DNA from: Seminavis robusta
Taxonomy: Eukaryota; Bacillariophyta; Bacillariophyceae; Naviculales; Naviculaceae
Reading direction: 5' to 3'
Assembly (NCBI GenBank): GCA_903772945.1
Contig: CAICTM010000100.1
Span: 57,195 to 121,194, forward strand
Length of the DNA stretch: 64,000 nucleotides
Shown: positions 10,010 to 20,867 of the stretch, one piece after another
How the letters are laid out: every line of letters starts with the position of its first letter
Numbering within the stretch: position 1 is the first letter of the stretch
Position numbers and translations under genes: made by a program
Notes under the pieces: model-generated
Seen by the model: the letters and a program-made list of their open reading frames with translations, nothing else
What the model was told of the DNA's origin: nothing
The model's database searches: none

Positions 10010-10843
10010 ATGACGACTAGCAAGATGTATATCGCTCTCTTGGCCGCGGCACAAGCTCCACTGGTCCTGTCCTTCCAGGTGCAACATTCAATGGCCCCGC
10101 CCCATACTAGACAAATCCACACACGACGCCTGGAACCTCTGAACTCGGCCATTTTGTCGGAAATTGACTCGCTTTGGCAAACATATCCCTACACGGCAGC
10201 TGCACTGGTCTGCGGATTCAAGGCTTCGGCTGCGGATTTAGTGGCGCAAGTGAACGAGGTCAAAGATCAAGAAGAAGAAGGCGACGAGAGTAGTCAATCC
10301 ACAAGGTTGTCCGAAGCGGAAATCCTCCAGAGAACGGCTTCCACCCAAGCGTTGCAGCAGCAAGCCCTGGAAGAAGACGCCACCTTTTCGTTCTTATCCA
10401 ATGCCGACTGGACGCGTAACGCTGCATTTATAGCATACGGGGTGCTGTACCAAGGGATCACACAAGAATACTTTTACAATCATCTTTGGCCACAGCTGTT
10501 TGGTACGGATACCGGCGTTACCACGGTGCTGATCAAGGTGGCCTTTTCCCTGTTGGTACAAGCTCCCCTCTTGACGTTGCCGTCGCTGTATGTCTCCAAG
10601 GCACTTATAGAAGGCTTTTCCTTCCAAGAGGCAGCGGATCAATACTTTTATGATCTGAGATATCAGGGATTGCTGCAAAAGTTTTGCCTTTTATGGGCAC
10701 CTGTACTCGGTCTGATCTTTACTGTGATCCCGGAGCATTTGCGGGTCACCGTTATTGCGGCCGTCTCCTTCTTTTGGCTCATTGTCCTGAGCAGCATTTC
10801 GAGTAACGACCGAGACCCAGCACAATTGGCAGCGGAAGAGTAA
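10010..10843 (+). CDS. Mpv17/PMP22-family membrane protein, probably plastid-targeted
   Basis: A 277-residue protein from the ATG at 10010. Residues 1-21 form a signal peptide ending AQAPLVLS, directly followed by Phe (FQVQHSM) and a Ser/Arg/Pro-rich stretch. Phe at the cleavage site is the established hallmark of bipartite plastid targeting in diatoms. A Glu/Gln-rich linker (about 85-125) precedes the membrane domain with DWTRNAAFIAYGVLYQGITQ, the region that in Mpv17/PMP22 proteins carries the D-x-x-R-x-x-x-x-G signature. Later helices include TTVLIKVAFSLLVQAPLLTL and a final FSSI-like hydrophobic block. The family forms channels or affects solute balance in organelle inner membranes; a plastid-envelope role here is inferred. 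Confidence 0.75.
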   Translation: MTTSKMYIALLAAAQAPLVLSFQVQHSMAPPHTRQIHTRRLEPLNSAILSEIDSLWQTYPYTAAALVCGFKASAADLVAQVNEVKDQEEEGDESSQSTRLSEAEILQRTASTQALQQQALEEDATFSFLSNADWTRNAAFIAYGVLYQGITQEYFYNHLWPQLFGTDTGVTTVLIKVAFSLLVQAPLLTLPSLYVSKALIEGFSFQEAADQYFYDLRYQGLLQKFCLLWAPVLGLIFTVIPEHLRVTVIAAVSFFWLIVLSSISSNDRDPAQLAAEE

Positions 10844-11004
10844 CTAACTTGATAGGAGTCGAATATACCCACACGAGGTACGAATCCAAAAATAAACGAG
10901 CTACGATACACGATATAATATAAATATGCATAATAGCGACGATAGCACTAGAAAGGGACTGCATCTCTGCGTCGAGTATTAAAACCTGATCTCACAATTC
11001 AAAC

Positions 11005-12570
11005 TCATCTATTCCTCAGTTTTCGGAACTTGATGGCGCAATAGAGCCCGATGATCTCCCACTCTTCAGCCGACACGGTTCCACCTCCATTTCGTTTCTG
11101 CATCTTGGCCCAAGCCTGATGCGCCTGCCGGTTTCTATCCGGGTCTTCTCGATTGTAGTAAAAGTCGTGAAAGTTCTCTTTCGAGACCAGCTCCAGCCCC
11201 ACCTCTCGGGCCAACGACACTAACAGTGGGAGTGGTGTCACCCATTCGGGCAAATCCACGGCATTGCCCAGTCCAGCCGCATGGTCCGTTCCTTCCACCA
11301 ACAAAAAGGTGTATTCCAAACCAAAGAGGTCTCTTCGATTGCAGATTTGAGCGGGAGTGGAGTTGCTGTAACCTTGCAATAGGCGACGGACGACATTCTT
11401 CTGAAACCCCAATCGACAAGCACCACCGCCCAGGCGAACCACAATGTCCTCTTCGTCCCCCTTGTTGTCGTCTTTAAATGAGGGCTTACGTCTCAGCTTC
11501 ATCAAATGGCCCACAACAACTTCGGCATCCACGGTCGTGACAATCAATTCACCGTCAGGTTCCAACAAATGACTGACTTCCCGAAAGAAGTGTTTGGCTC
11601 GGTCGGGGGACGACATCATGTAGTGAATTGCAAATTGAACAGACACCACATCGAACTTGTCGCGGCCCGATACGCCTCCTCCTGGAAGCCATGTTCCCTC
11701 TGGATGAGTGTCGTGTTTGTGGCGTTTTCGTTCGGCTGGGTCTCCCAATGTCCAAGTCATTAATGGTTGACGGCTCCCCAACCGATCGGCACCCAGATCG
11801 GCACAGACAAAGGAACATTTGGGCAACTTTTTAGGAGGCAGTCCATTGGCGCGTCGTGTTGCTTCCTGCAGAGATGCTCTGGCAACGTCCACACCACAAA
11901 AGTTGACGATTCCACAACGCGAATGGAATGCCCATTTGGCCAAATCACCTCCCTTGCCACATGCCAAGTCCAAGACGCGAAGCATCCCACGGTATCTGGG
12001 ATGGACTTCTTCAATTTGTACCGATTTGACCCAACCATTAAAATTTCGCATATAAAAGAGTTTGGATTGGGATCGGGTGGCCAAGTCTCGCGAAAGACCG
12101 TCGTAGAAGCGAGCGATATTGACTGCAATGCCATTCTCGTGATAGGGCTCGTTCAATCCAGCATTTGGCAGTGTCGGAGGGGTATCATGTTCCTTGTTAG
12201 TAATTGGTTCGACTTTCGGTTGATTTATCATGGAGTTGGTAGATTGACCCTTTGCAGCGGTAACAGTCTTGTTTTTGCAATTCTTGCCCTGTCCTGGTTG
12301 ATGGAGTGCCCAAAACTGGCAGTGGTCGCAATAATAGTAGACCTTTCCGTGTCGATTCTGTTCCCTGGGTTCATCTGGGCCCGGCGGTATTAGATTCCAC
12401 GAGACGCCATCGTTCCTGGCCGGTTTCTGCCTTTTTTTCTCTTCTCCTCTTGAGGCCTGAGATCCCCTGCGCTTGGCTTCGGCTTGATCCGCTTCTTTTG
12501 GCTGCTCGCTGGAACCATTTGATTCGTTCTGTTTGACCGAGGATGGCTCTTTTGGATCGGCCATACTCAT
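11005..12570 (-). CDS. RNMT: mRNA cap guanine-N7 methyltransferase
   Basis: A 521-residue protein starting at the ATG complementing 12568-12570 (a second Met is two codons in). It adds the N7 methyl group to the 5' cap guanosine of mRNA, in the nucleus. Family marks: SAM motif I VLDLACGKGGDLAKW (about 199-213), VDVARASLQEA (228-238), the signature FDVVSVQFAIHYMMSS, HLLEPDGELIVTTVD, and a C-terminal WVTPLPLLVSLAREVGLELV block. The N-terminal 60 residues are charged and disordered. Residues 77-100 hold a Cys/His cluster (C81, C84, H90, C98), a possible zinc knuckle not standard in RNMT/Abd1 enzymes. Eukaryotic cap methyltransferases often have variable basic N-terminal tails, so this fits as an addition. 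Single exon. Confidence 0.9.
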   Translation of the reverse strand: MSMADPKEPSSVKQNESNGSSEQPKEADQAEAKRRGSQASRGEEKKRQKPARNDGVSWNLIPPGPDEPREQNRHGKVYYYCDHCQFWALHQPGQGKNCKNKTVTAAKGQSTNSMINQPKVEPITNKEHDTPPTLPNAGLNEPYHENGIAVNIARFYDGLSRDLATRSQSKLFYMRNFNGWVKSVQIEEVHPRYRGMLRVLDLACGKGGDLAKWAFHSRCGIVNFCGVDVARASLQEATRRANGLPPKKLPKCSFVCADLGADRLGSRQPLMTWTLGDPAERKRHKHDTHPEGTWLPGGGVSGRDKFDVVSVQFAIHYMMSSPDRAKHFFREVSHLLEPDGELIVTTVDAEVVVGHLMKLRRKPSFKDDNKGDEEDIVVRLGGGACRLGFQKNVVRRLLQGYSNSTPAQICNRRDLFGLEYTFLLVEGTDHAAGLGNAVDLPEWVTPLPLLVSLAREVGLELVSKENFHDFYYNREDPDRNRQAHQAWAKMQKRNGGGTVSAEEWEIIGLYCAIKFRKLRNR

Positions 12571-12849
12571 GGCTTGCTTCCTATTCTAAAGACTCAACTC
12601 AGGGGTGCAGCAGTGCACAAGTGTTGCTTGCTTTGCCACTGCCAGTGAGAGGTGGTTGGAGAGAGGTCACGAGGTGACGTGATTTGCTTGTTTTACAAAA
12701 AAGCAAAAATTCATATGCCCCCTGGGTCGTCTCCGTTTCCAGTACTAGTTTAACTTGTCTACTAATACAGGATAATGGTGAATAGAATCGAATGAATCAT
12801 GTGGCTTATATTTAGGGTTTAGGTTTTGCAATTTTGAAGTCAACGTGTG
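12571..12849. other. Intergenic between cap methyltransferase and Helitron relic
   Basis: Promoter side of the cap methyltransferase gene. No gene, and no clear Helitron end could be fixed here. Confidence 0.4.
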
Positions 12850-14416
12850 TTAAGTGGAGGGTTGCTCGCTTCCGCTGGAGCTTGGGTCTTCTTTTTCCTC
12901 TGCTTCCCGCTTTCTCGGACTGGGGTATTCGGAATAGGATCGTGGAAGTTCGGCAGCTTTCTTCATACCTTGTGGAGTGTCATTATTCTGACTATTCGCA
13001 GGTGATACTTTGGCGACGTGGTTCGTGGGACAGGTGGGACGGGAGATGACGTATTTTGTTGCATTGGAACTGGGAATGGTTTGCGAATAATATTGGGAGG
13101 TCCAGTATTGAGGATTTGAAAATGAGGGCACGGGGGATTTATACGGGAAGCTACTGTAGGAGACTTACCACGTTCTCCTGTTGGTGCTTTTCAGAAGAGT
13201 TCCCAAGAAGGCCTCAAAGTATTGCCGGGGTAGTGCAAAACCATGGGGAAGGGCCAGTGTGGTAGCTTGAAGGCGAACTGGTGGAGTAGAGGTGGGGGGG
13301 GATGGTGTGCGTGCGTAGTGGCTTGTAATAATGTTGCGACGGGCACAGTGATGGCCCGCATGCGACCGAAGTCCGATGTCATCCAAGGTTGTTTCGGTGA
13401 AACAACGGACGTAAGACGTGAAGCGGGAGTTGACCACGAGGCCAAATAGAGTACACATGGCCCTTGTCGTTCTTGAGGAATTCGGATACAGTGCGGTATT
13501 CGCCTTGATCGATCAAGAATCCGTCACAAGGTGAGTCATGATGTCGGAGTGGGTGAGCAGCTCACTCCAGGTGTCATGGACCTTGTACCACTTGTCCTGT
13601 TCGTCGAGAACTAGGTAGGGTTCATCCTTCTTTGCGGGTCGTACACGTTATTGCATGTAGGCCGGTTTTAAAGGTTTCATTGAACCACTTCAAGGCCATT
13701 TCTGGGGTTGGGATCTGGGAAGAAACGTTCACCAGTTTTCGTCAACTTCACCTCTGGGGCACATGATAACAAAGCCTCTTTGGTCATAAGAAGTACCGTT
13801 GGTGGCCTCGTACATAAGGAGCTTTTCCCCATCAGCAGAAGCGGGGTCCACCAATTTGAATACCCACTCGATCATGTGCTTGTCAGCGAGGGCTTGAACA
13901 AAGGCCATCATGTCTTTGGTTTAACGCCGTTGACGGAGTGGTCTTTGCGTCGGTTGTACATACACCCGTAGCTTTCTTTTCAACAAAGCCTGTGAACTTG
14001 AGGAACATTCCGGGGAAGGGGTATCTTCGTCTTCCTTGAGGTTTGCTGGGAATTACAGCGTGGAACTCACAGGAGTTGAAAGGACCTCTTGCTTTGTTGC
14101 CGCCGCCTTTTTCTTCTTGCTGTGATACCCGCGGAAGTAGGGGTTCGATTGCGACGACGTGTGTTGTGTCGGGTGTTTGGGAAGACAAGGTGAAGGAGTT
14201 CTGAAAACTTGAAGTCCAAAGAGGAAGGTGAGTGGCCATGTTGAAAGGCAAAACATTGTCAAACAGAAGAAGGTAAAATAGAAAGTAATTACGTGGGCAG
14301 GAGAGATGGCTGATGGGTTGGCTGCAGGTAGGATGAGGGATGTTGTAGGTTTTGCTGAACCGATTTTGTGACTGTTTCAAGATGATCGATGCGATAGGAA
14401 TGTTGCATATATACAT
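12850..14416 (-). pseudogene. Broken divergent gene of the Helitron, family unknown
   Basis: Coding-like peptide segments follow one another in all three minus frames: from 14416 to 13883 a first block (with FNSCEFHAVIPSKPQGRRRY and PFPGMFLKFTGFVEKK), then DMMAFVQALADKHMIEWVF (13911-13729), IPTPEMALKWFNETFKTG (about 13710-13660), YLVLDEQDKWYKVHDTWSEL (about 13620-13560), LIDQGEYRTVSEFLKND (about 13510-13460), and a Ser/Glu-rich tail ending at 12850. At least four frameshifts separate them. I recognise no family; a single-stranded-DNA-binding accessory, as some plant Helitrons carry, is possible but not shown. It faces away from the Rep/helicase gene. Confidence 0.5.
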
Positions 14417-15571
14417 TTCAATGCAAAGAAAGTATATATAGAAAGCGGGATGTCTTCGCTGAGTGTATTCGCTGATACGATTGAGGGAGATCGTGTAGCC
14501 TGGTTGTAATCCTATAGTGAAACGTACACTTGTATCGAAGGGGAAGGGGCGTTGCCAGCGAAGTCGTGCACGATACCTTCGCTAAAATCGCAAGTTTTCG
14601 TGGAAAGATCGATTTGAATTATTTAAGGGACGGTCCGTAGACACATGAAGAACACACGGTGATTGGAGTTGTGTGAATCCCTCAATTGCTGCCGGCAGGG
14701 ATTTAGGGTATTTGAAACGGTGCATATAATGATATTTTTTCTTATCCACCAGATGAGTAGAGCGGGCCCTCACGATTTTTGATTTTCGGGGTATATGTCA
14801 TCTAAGTGAAAATCACAGCGAATGGGAGCGGGGCGCGGATGTAAACGAAGACGTGGGATTTACTTAACGATCAACATGACAGATTAGGAAACGTGGTGCG
14901 ACTGGTTTCGCTGAAATGAATAAAGATTTGTCACGCTTTTTCACTATGTGGTTGGTGTAGATAGCTTGATTGCCTAGAGTGAAGTCAGCTGATCTATCGT
15001 GAAAATTGGATCGAGTATAGATAATAGAGTACAATTTTGCTTCGAGTTACCACGATGCATACAGCGAAAGTGTCTGTTCGAAGACTGTGGAAGATAGGCT
15101 TCTTCTCACAAAATCCTAATGGCAGGATGTGTTCCTTCTACATGCAGTGCTTCGTGGGGCTTTCTTTTCTTCTGTGGCAGCTTCCATGTCCATGTCCAAC
15201 TTTGAGCCTTTAAATTATCGGCAATGTCAAGACCGTGGAGTGCGTTCAGGCTAACCTCAACCGTCGGTATGACAAATCTGATGTGATGGATCCATGGACC
15301 AAGACTTTACGCCCTATGTCTGCTCGGATGCGATGAAACCATCATCATGAAAACAATGTGGAAGGGTTGTTCTTCGATCAGTTAAAGAAGGTTCAGAACA
15401 TCTACGTTGGGACAAAGTCTTCCAAGATCATCCGAGTACCGTTGTGAAGCTGTTGAAGACTGTTACGCTTTAGGGATCCACCTGGAGGGTTCTGAAGGGA
15501 TGTCGGAGATGGCTTGGTGAACTGGCGCTTTCACCACGTGGAGTTTTCGGGAAAAGGCGCAACGGTCGGAA
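14417..15571. other. Non-coding divergent core of the Helitron with TTCGCTG motifs
   Basis: No coding signal. The word TTCGCTG/CAGCGAA (or one-base variants) occurs at 14455, 14468, 14556, 14578, 14816, 14907 and 15062 on both strands. The region lies between the divergent broken genes and is the natural place for their promoters. Confidence 0.45.
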
Positions 15572-18500
15572 ATGGGCATATCCTGTTGCAAAGGATGTCA
15601 CGGGAAACTGAAGAAGAGAAGCCTGAAACGCCACTATATGCTATTGTTCAACAGCAACTTTGTTGGATGTGCACCTGATATTCTCAAGGAATTTACAGAA
15701 GTCGAGATAGCCTTTATTACGCCAGTGGAATCTTACGGGTACTGTTTTTCCTATGTTGGCGGAAGATGAAAACTTTGAAGGGGATCATACCTTTATGCGG
15801 GTAGACTACAATGTGATTGGTCGGGCAACGGCACATCTAGAAGCAATGGGCCTGAACAAGAATGTCGTTATACTGCTATCAGGGAAGATGACGCAGAACA
15901 GAAAAAGAAGGCAAATCGGAGTATTCGTACCGACAAGATCATGGCGGCTGTGGAATGGCTGGTACAGAAAACCGGAGCTGGAACCACGTTGATCTTGATC
16001 GTACCGCAGAGAGTTAGAAGGTGTGACACCTGTGATATGGATCGCAGTAAAGAAGTCGAATCTGAGAATTTGAATGTGGAGCAACACGAACTTTTCAGCT
16101 GCTACTTTCCGATGGTCTACTACTGAGACACAATGGTGGATTCGATAACATGACGAGTTCAAGACATTTGTCAGGAGATGCAAGAGAAGGGTTCGATTTA
16201 CAGCTCCAGATGATCCTACAAAGGCTTTTTTACAAGGGACGATTCTGATGCTTGATTCATCGTGTTTGCTGAACTTCCACATGGCGTCGGAAGTATGAAG
16301 GTTTCAGACTCATGGAGACGGATGTTGGAGGAACTTGACGAACACAGAAGACTTCCTGCGCACTTTTGTCAGCTGTCAACCGGAATTTCATTCAACTATG
16401 TTCCAGTTGGTTGTGATAGTATTGGGACAAAAATCCGACTTTTCCAGAGAGCCGACTTCAGTTGAAGGGGAGTTTTCTGCAAAGGCAATTGCGGAAGGTC
16501 TAGATTGAGATGACGTGTCTAGGCTATATCAAGCGAAGAGCAGGGAATTATCAAGACGGGTCTACTTCAAGCAATGCATACTGAATGCCGTAAAAGCTAT
16601 CAGCAAAGCACTGCCCAACACAAATGAAGCAGCCAAGTTGGCTAGAGGTACCGCTGAATAATGAACCACTACTTTGGACGGGTACTGTATTTTGACAGTG
16701 AGCTTTGATGACGAAAACAGTGTGCTAATGAAGTACTAAGCGGGAAAGAAGTGGAGGGCCTGACGGTGATTGGGAAGATGCAAGCGAGGAGATTCTTCAA
16801 GAACGAAGCAAAGAACGGAGACAGCTTCGATTAGATTTTCCAGCACTGGAGCACTCCATTTCGATATGTTGTTCGACATTCTATGTGAAGAAGTTATAGG
16901 ATGGGACCGCCATAACAACTGTGCTACAGAAGAGCCGGACTTTTTGGGGAAGTGTTGGCGATGGCAGCAGCATTTGAAGAACAAGGCCGAAGTCAGTGCA
17001 CACCCATCTTACAGTTTGGATCAAGAATTTCTTTAAGCTGCAAGAAGGTGTTTTGTGCGCAGCGAGATCGCAAGGAAAGAGATGTCCGACAAGTGCCTTT
17101 TAAGATACCACGAACGGATGGCTACAGAGATTTCCCCACAGATACCAGAACCTTCCTGGATCTTTCTGATCAAGCTTGTAAAGTGTCCAAGAGTTTTCGG
17201 ATCCCCCTGTGGTTGTGTCGGATCAGTACTCCGGTACTAAGACATAAGAAGGGTACAACGCTGTATCGGGAAAGTTTGCATACTGTGATCATGCGGATTC
17301 GAATTTACTTATGAGGATTGTTGACTGGGTATTTACGACAGTGTGAAGGAATGAATGGATCAGGAACCACCGGTGATGAGGGGAACATAGTGCCAAACCC
17401 AGAATGCAGGCTGTGTTGTGGATTTCCAGAAGAGTATCGGGGCAACAGTATCTGAAACAACTACAGTGATTATTAATGCTCTCTATAACATCATACTTCT
17501 TGTCATGTCAAAGGATGCTTCAATGCAACAAGCTGGTCGAGCGCATACATGTGGACCAGCCCCAAAGTCGAATGTCGATACAGGCTTCCTGACAGGCCTC
17601 GGTCGAATCAAGGGTGGTTGCAGTGAATCAGAAACCAAGTGGTTTGATTGGACCGGAGGGTCCCGGAAACAGCCTATAGTGGAATTCCAACGAAAAGGAA
17701 TGCGTATGATCTGTCCAGAATCAGTCGTGCAAAGCTATTTCAGAGTCCAAGTTTGCATGCAACAGCAACGTAACCCTTATTACGGTTGGACCCTTGTCCA
17801 TGTATCAGATGAAGTACCAACACAAGTCTACGCAGCAAGACGACACGGCCGAGTATGCTACTGTTGAGCGTGCTATTAAGTCCTAAACGGAAGAGTGTAT
17901 GAAGACGATGACAAGGAGGCTCTTCGTCGGATCTGCCGTGCAGCTTTTGCCCATAACAAGTCAAATATCATTGGTCCATCATTGGCCTCATTCATTACGC
18001 GGAACAAATCAAGGTTCTACTTTTCACATCGCTTCTCTACTGTCCGATCAAAGATGTAATGTTGCTGTTGAACAAACAAGAAGTGTCATCAGAACTACGA
18101 TATTCACCAACAGGTCAGGCTTATCTTGAGAACCAGGCGCTCCACTATCTGTGTCGAAACAAAGATCTAGAGAATGTGTCAGTGAAGCGGTTTTACGAGC
18201 TATTTACGAGGAACGACCAATGAAGAGTGTCCACAGCGGAAGCGTCAGCGAACGGATGAGTGAGGAGAACATGGCATCTATTATGGCTTACACTGGGCAT
18301 TTTTTTCCATCAGCGATCAAAGGAGACGACGGGGTGTTAACTGGTGAAACTTCAGCGGGAGTAATTTTGAGGAAAGAAGAAGCATTGGTTCGGGTTCCAC
18401 AATGGGCCTCTCAGATGCAGGCGGTTTTGGTGCGAATATCCTGACGTGTCCTACTGGCGAACTGAACCAGGCAATGGATACTTATGCGGAAGTGCTATTG

Positions 18501-19380
18501 GTTTGTACTTGCCGCATCGATGTTTGGCTGATTTAAAGAAGTCCGTACCCCAGACCAACTATGCTTTCGCTGAAAGACTTCGTGAAGTGTATGAATACGA
18601 TGTTCTGAGAAAAGCGAATAACGAAGAACCCGTCGTCTTCTCAGAAAGGAACCTGTCATTCATCCAGAACATTCAAGACACCGCTTTCAACAAACCCGAG
18701 GTATAAGGTGAAAAGAGGATGATCTTCAACGAGTACCAAGCCCTATAGACCGAACATTGGGAGGAGAACATGTACGAAAACGAATCTGATGATGAGCACA
18801 ACATGAGGAAGATGATCTGATTCAAAAGTTTACGAAGATTGGATACGTGATCTTGAGAGCCAGGGCACAACAGATTCAAACCGGGACTTTCTGGCAAGCA
18901 CATTTGATGGTCTTAGTTTTACGGCTATACGTCACAATGGAAGCGACAACGCAGGATACAACGTGCAGTTACCCATTCCTGAGAATTCGTTAGATGAAGA
19001 CGAATTTGTTACCATAAGTGCTGACTTTCACACGACTGGCACTACAAAGAGAAGCAAGTGAAACCGCCTACACCTCGATATCACAGATCATTGAAGTTCT
19101 ACTTAACAAACGGGAGTGCATCCAAAGGGAAATGTATTTAAGTACAAACCGCAGGTTGAAGTGTCGCAGCGAATGGAAGCGTGAGAAGTATAAGTGACTG
19201 GGCAACGGCTGCCAATCTGGACGCAAACAGAGAAGGGCTTTCGAGTGTATCATTGCAGCCTTCTTGTTGACATTTTATGAGGAAGCTGAAAAGTGGACTT
19301 AGAGGATGGAGTCCCGGATATGGGGTTGAAGGCAAAAGTCCGACTTTCTCGTAAAAACTTTTGATTTTGAAGGGAAGTCG
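15572..19380 (+). pseudogene. Helitron Rep/N-terminal region, multiply frameshifted
   Basis: A chain of short open segments in changing frames. First comes a CCKGCHGKLKKRSLKRHYM zinc-ribbon-like piece, then FNSNFVGCAPDILKEFTEVE (15640-15710), which fits the conserved 'nG.aP..L..Lt.vE' start of Helitron Rep proteins, and an AAVEWLVQ segment (about 15940). Further on, frame by frame, come MYQMKYQHKSTQQDDTAEYA (about 17799-17858) and AHNKSNIIGPSLASFITR followed by SRFYFSH (about 17950-18030). These are typical of the Rep-to-helicase linker region of Helitron polyproteins. The HUH nuclease motif itself could not be read with certainty. Stops and indels every 100-300 bp make this a pseudogene. Confidence 0.6.
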
Positions 19381-19390
19381 TGGACCCAAC

Positions 19391-20867
19391 TGATTCTTCT
19401 TCTACATGGGCCTGGAGGAAGTGGGAAGACTACCGTAATTGACTTAGTCATGGCCTATGGCAAAGAATTCTGCGGTTTGATTGATCATCCATTTAACGAC
19501 CGAACCATTGTTGTCACTGCTATGTCGGGGGTTGCTGCTACAATACTGCATGGGGAAACAACGCATTCAGCTGTGGGATTGAACAGAACTCGGGAAAGTG
19601 TGGCGAAGAACTTGGTAGAAGAATGGAGTGACGCACGGATGCTTATCATCGACGAAATTTCATTCGCGGGGGAACTTGACTAGTGAAGATATTCCACTAC
19701 ACCAAGACCTTGATGCAAGACGAATACCAACCATTTGGGGACTTAACTTGGTGTTCGCGGGGGACTACTCTCAACTTGAACCAGTGGGACGCCCCCCAAT
19801 TTACAATCTTCAGCACACCCATTCCTGAATTTCATGACTCTTGAATTCATTTATTGAGTTAGATGGAATGCACCGCTTCAAAGCGATCCTGAATGGGGGC
19901 AACGCTGTTTAAGATTCCGTGAAGGGCGACCAACAGAAGAAGATATGAGACCATCAATGACGCCTGCGTGGTTGGCCCAACCCATGTTTCACCAGAGAAC
20001 ATTCAAGTGCTACTTATCTGAATCGAAATCGAGATGCCATTAACTCAGCTATCTTCGAAGAATTTTGCGGGAAGAACAAACCTGCTGATGATTCCGTGCT
20101 GATGGATGCAGTACTCATTTTCATGGACGATCTTCAAATGGCCAATCAAGCAGGACACTGGTTCCTGTTAAGAGCAATTCGGTTTTAAAGCACTTCTTTC
20201 AACATGTGGAGAAGACTCTTAAAACCCGGTTCGGACTCACGAAACGTGTTGATCCTGCTTTGAAGTTATATAAGGGTGTCCTGTAATGTTTACAGAGAAC
20301 ACGAATGTTCCGAATGGAGAAGCCAATGGATCTCGGCTTTTTGTGAGAAAGGTGAATGTGAGGATGGTTGCACCCCCATGTTATTCAACTCGACAACGGC
20401 TGCAAGATTCGGGCTTTTTTCTCAGGTCAAGTCAAATCTATCCTTGTGGAACATGAAATGGAGACTATTATGCCACGTACTTTTTATGTAACGGAGCAAG
20501 ACTACACTTTCAGCACCAGATGTTTTATGACGGAGAAGTTGTACACACCAAGATGAAGGGTAAGCAGTTCCCGATTATCAGCAATTCTGCGACAACTGGA
20601 CACAAATTACAGGGATATACTGCAGTGTGGTTATTGGTACATTCATGGCGATACTGTCAAAACTGGGCTTACGTGGTGTTATCAAGGGTGCGAACCATGA
20701 GTGGTTTGTTCTTATTGAAGAAGCTGGATTGGGATCCAAAGAACTTTGCCATGCCACAACGAATGAGAGACATGCTTGCAAGATTTAAGGATACTATTGG
20801 GCTTTCTGTCCTAGGAGAAGATCAATACGATGAAATGTTCCAGCGAGAAGACGGGTTCTTGTTATAA
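19391..20867 (+). pseudogene. Helitron Pif1-type DNA helicase, frameshifted
   Basis: The Walker A motif is intact (LHGPGGSGKTTVIDL, about 19401-19445). VTAMSGVAATILHG and THSAVGLN follow, then Walker B (ARMLIIDEISF, about 19636-19668) before a stop at 19681. Shifted frames continue with LVFAGDYSQLEPV (about 19750). The C-terminal segment at 20520-20867 carries NSATTGHKLQGYTAVW and NWAYVVLSRVRTMSGLFLL, the last two Pif1/RecD-like helicase motifs. The domain unwinds DNA during rolling-circle transposition. At least three frameshifts or stops break it. It is the clearest evidence that the surrounding 8 kb is a Helitron. Confidence 0.85.

Larger units (their letters stand above)
12850..20867 (+). 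mobile_element. Decayed autonomous Helitron (rolling-circle transposon)
   Basis: Eight kilobases in which coding signal is strong but no long frame survives. On + from about 15570 there are Rep/helicase fragments in changing frames, ending in a Pif1-type helicase (19391-20867). On - from 14416 down to 12850 there is a second broken gene. The region between them (14417-15570) is non-coding and would be the divergent promoter. Rep-helicase plus Pif1 order is the defining content of Helitrons. Termini (5' TC, 3' hairpin plus CTRR) could not be identified, so the borders given are those of the coding relics only. Many single-base frameshifts and stops show the copy is old and not functional. Confidence 0.75.
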
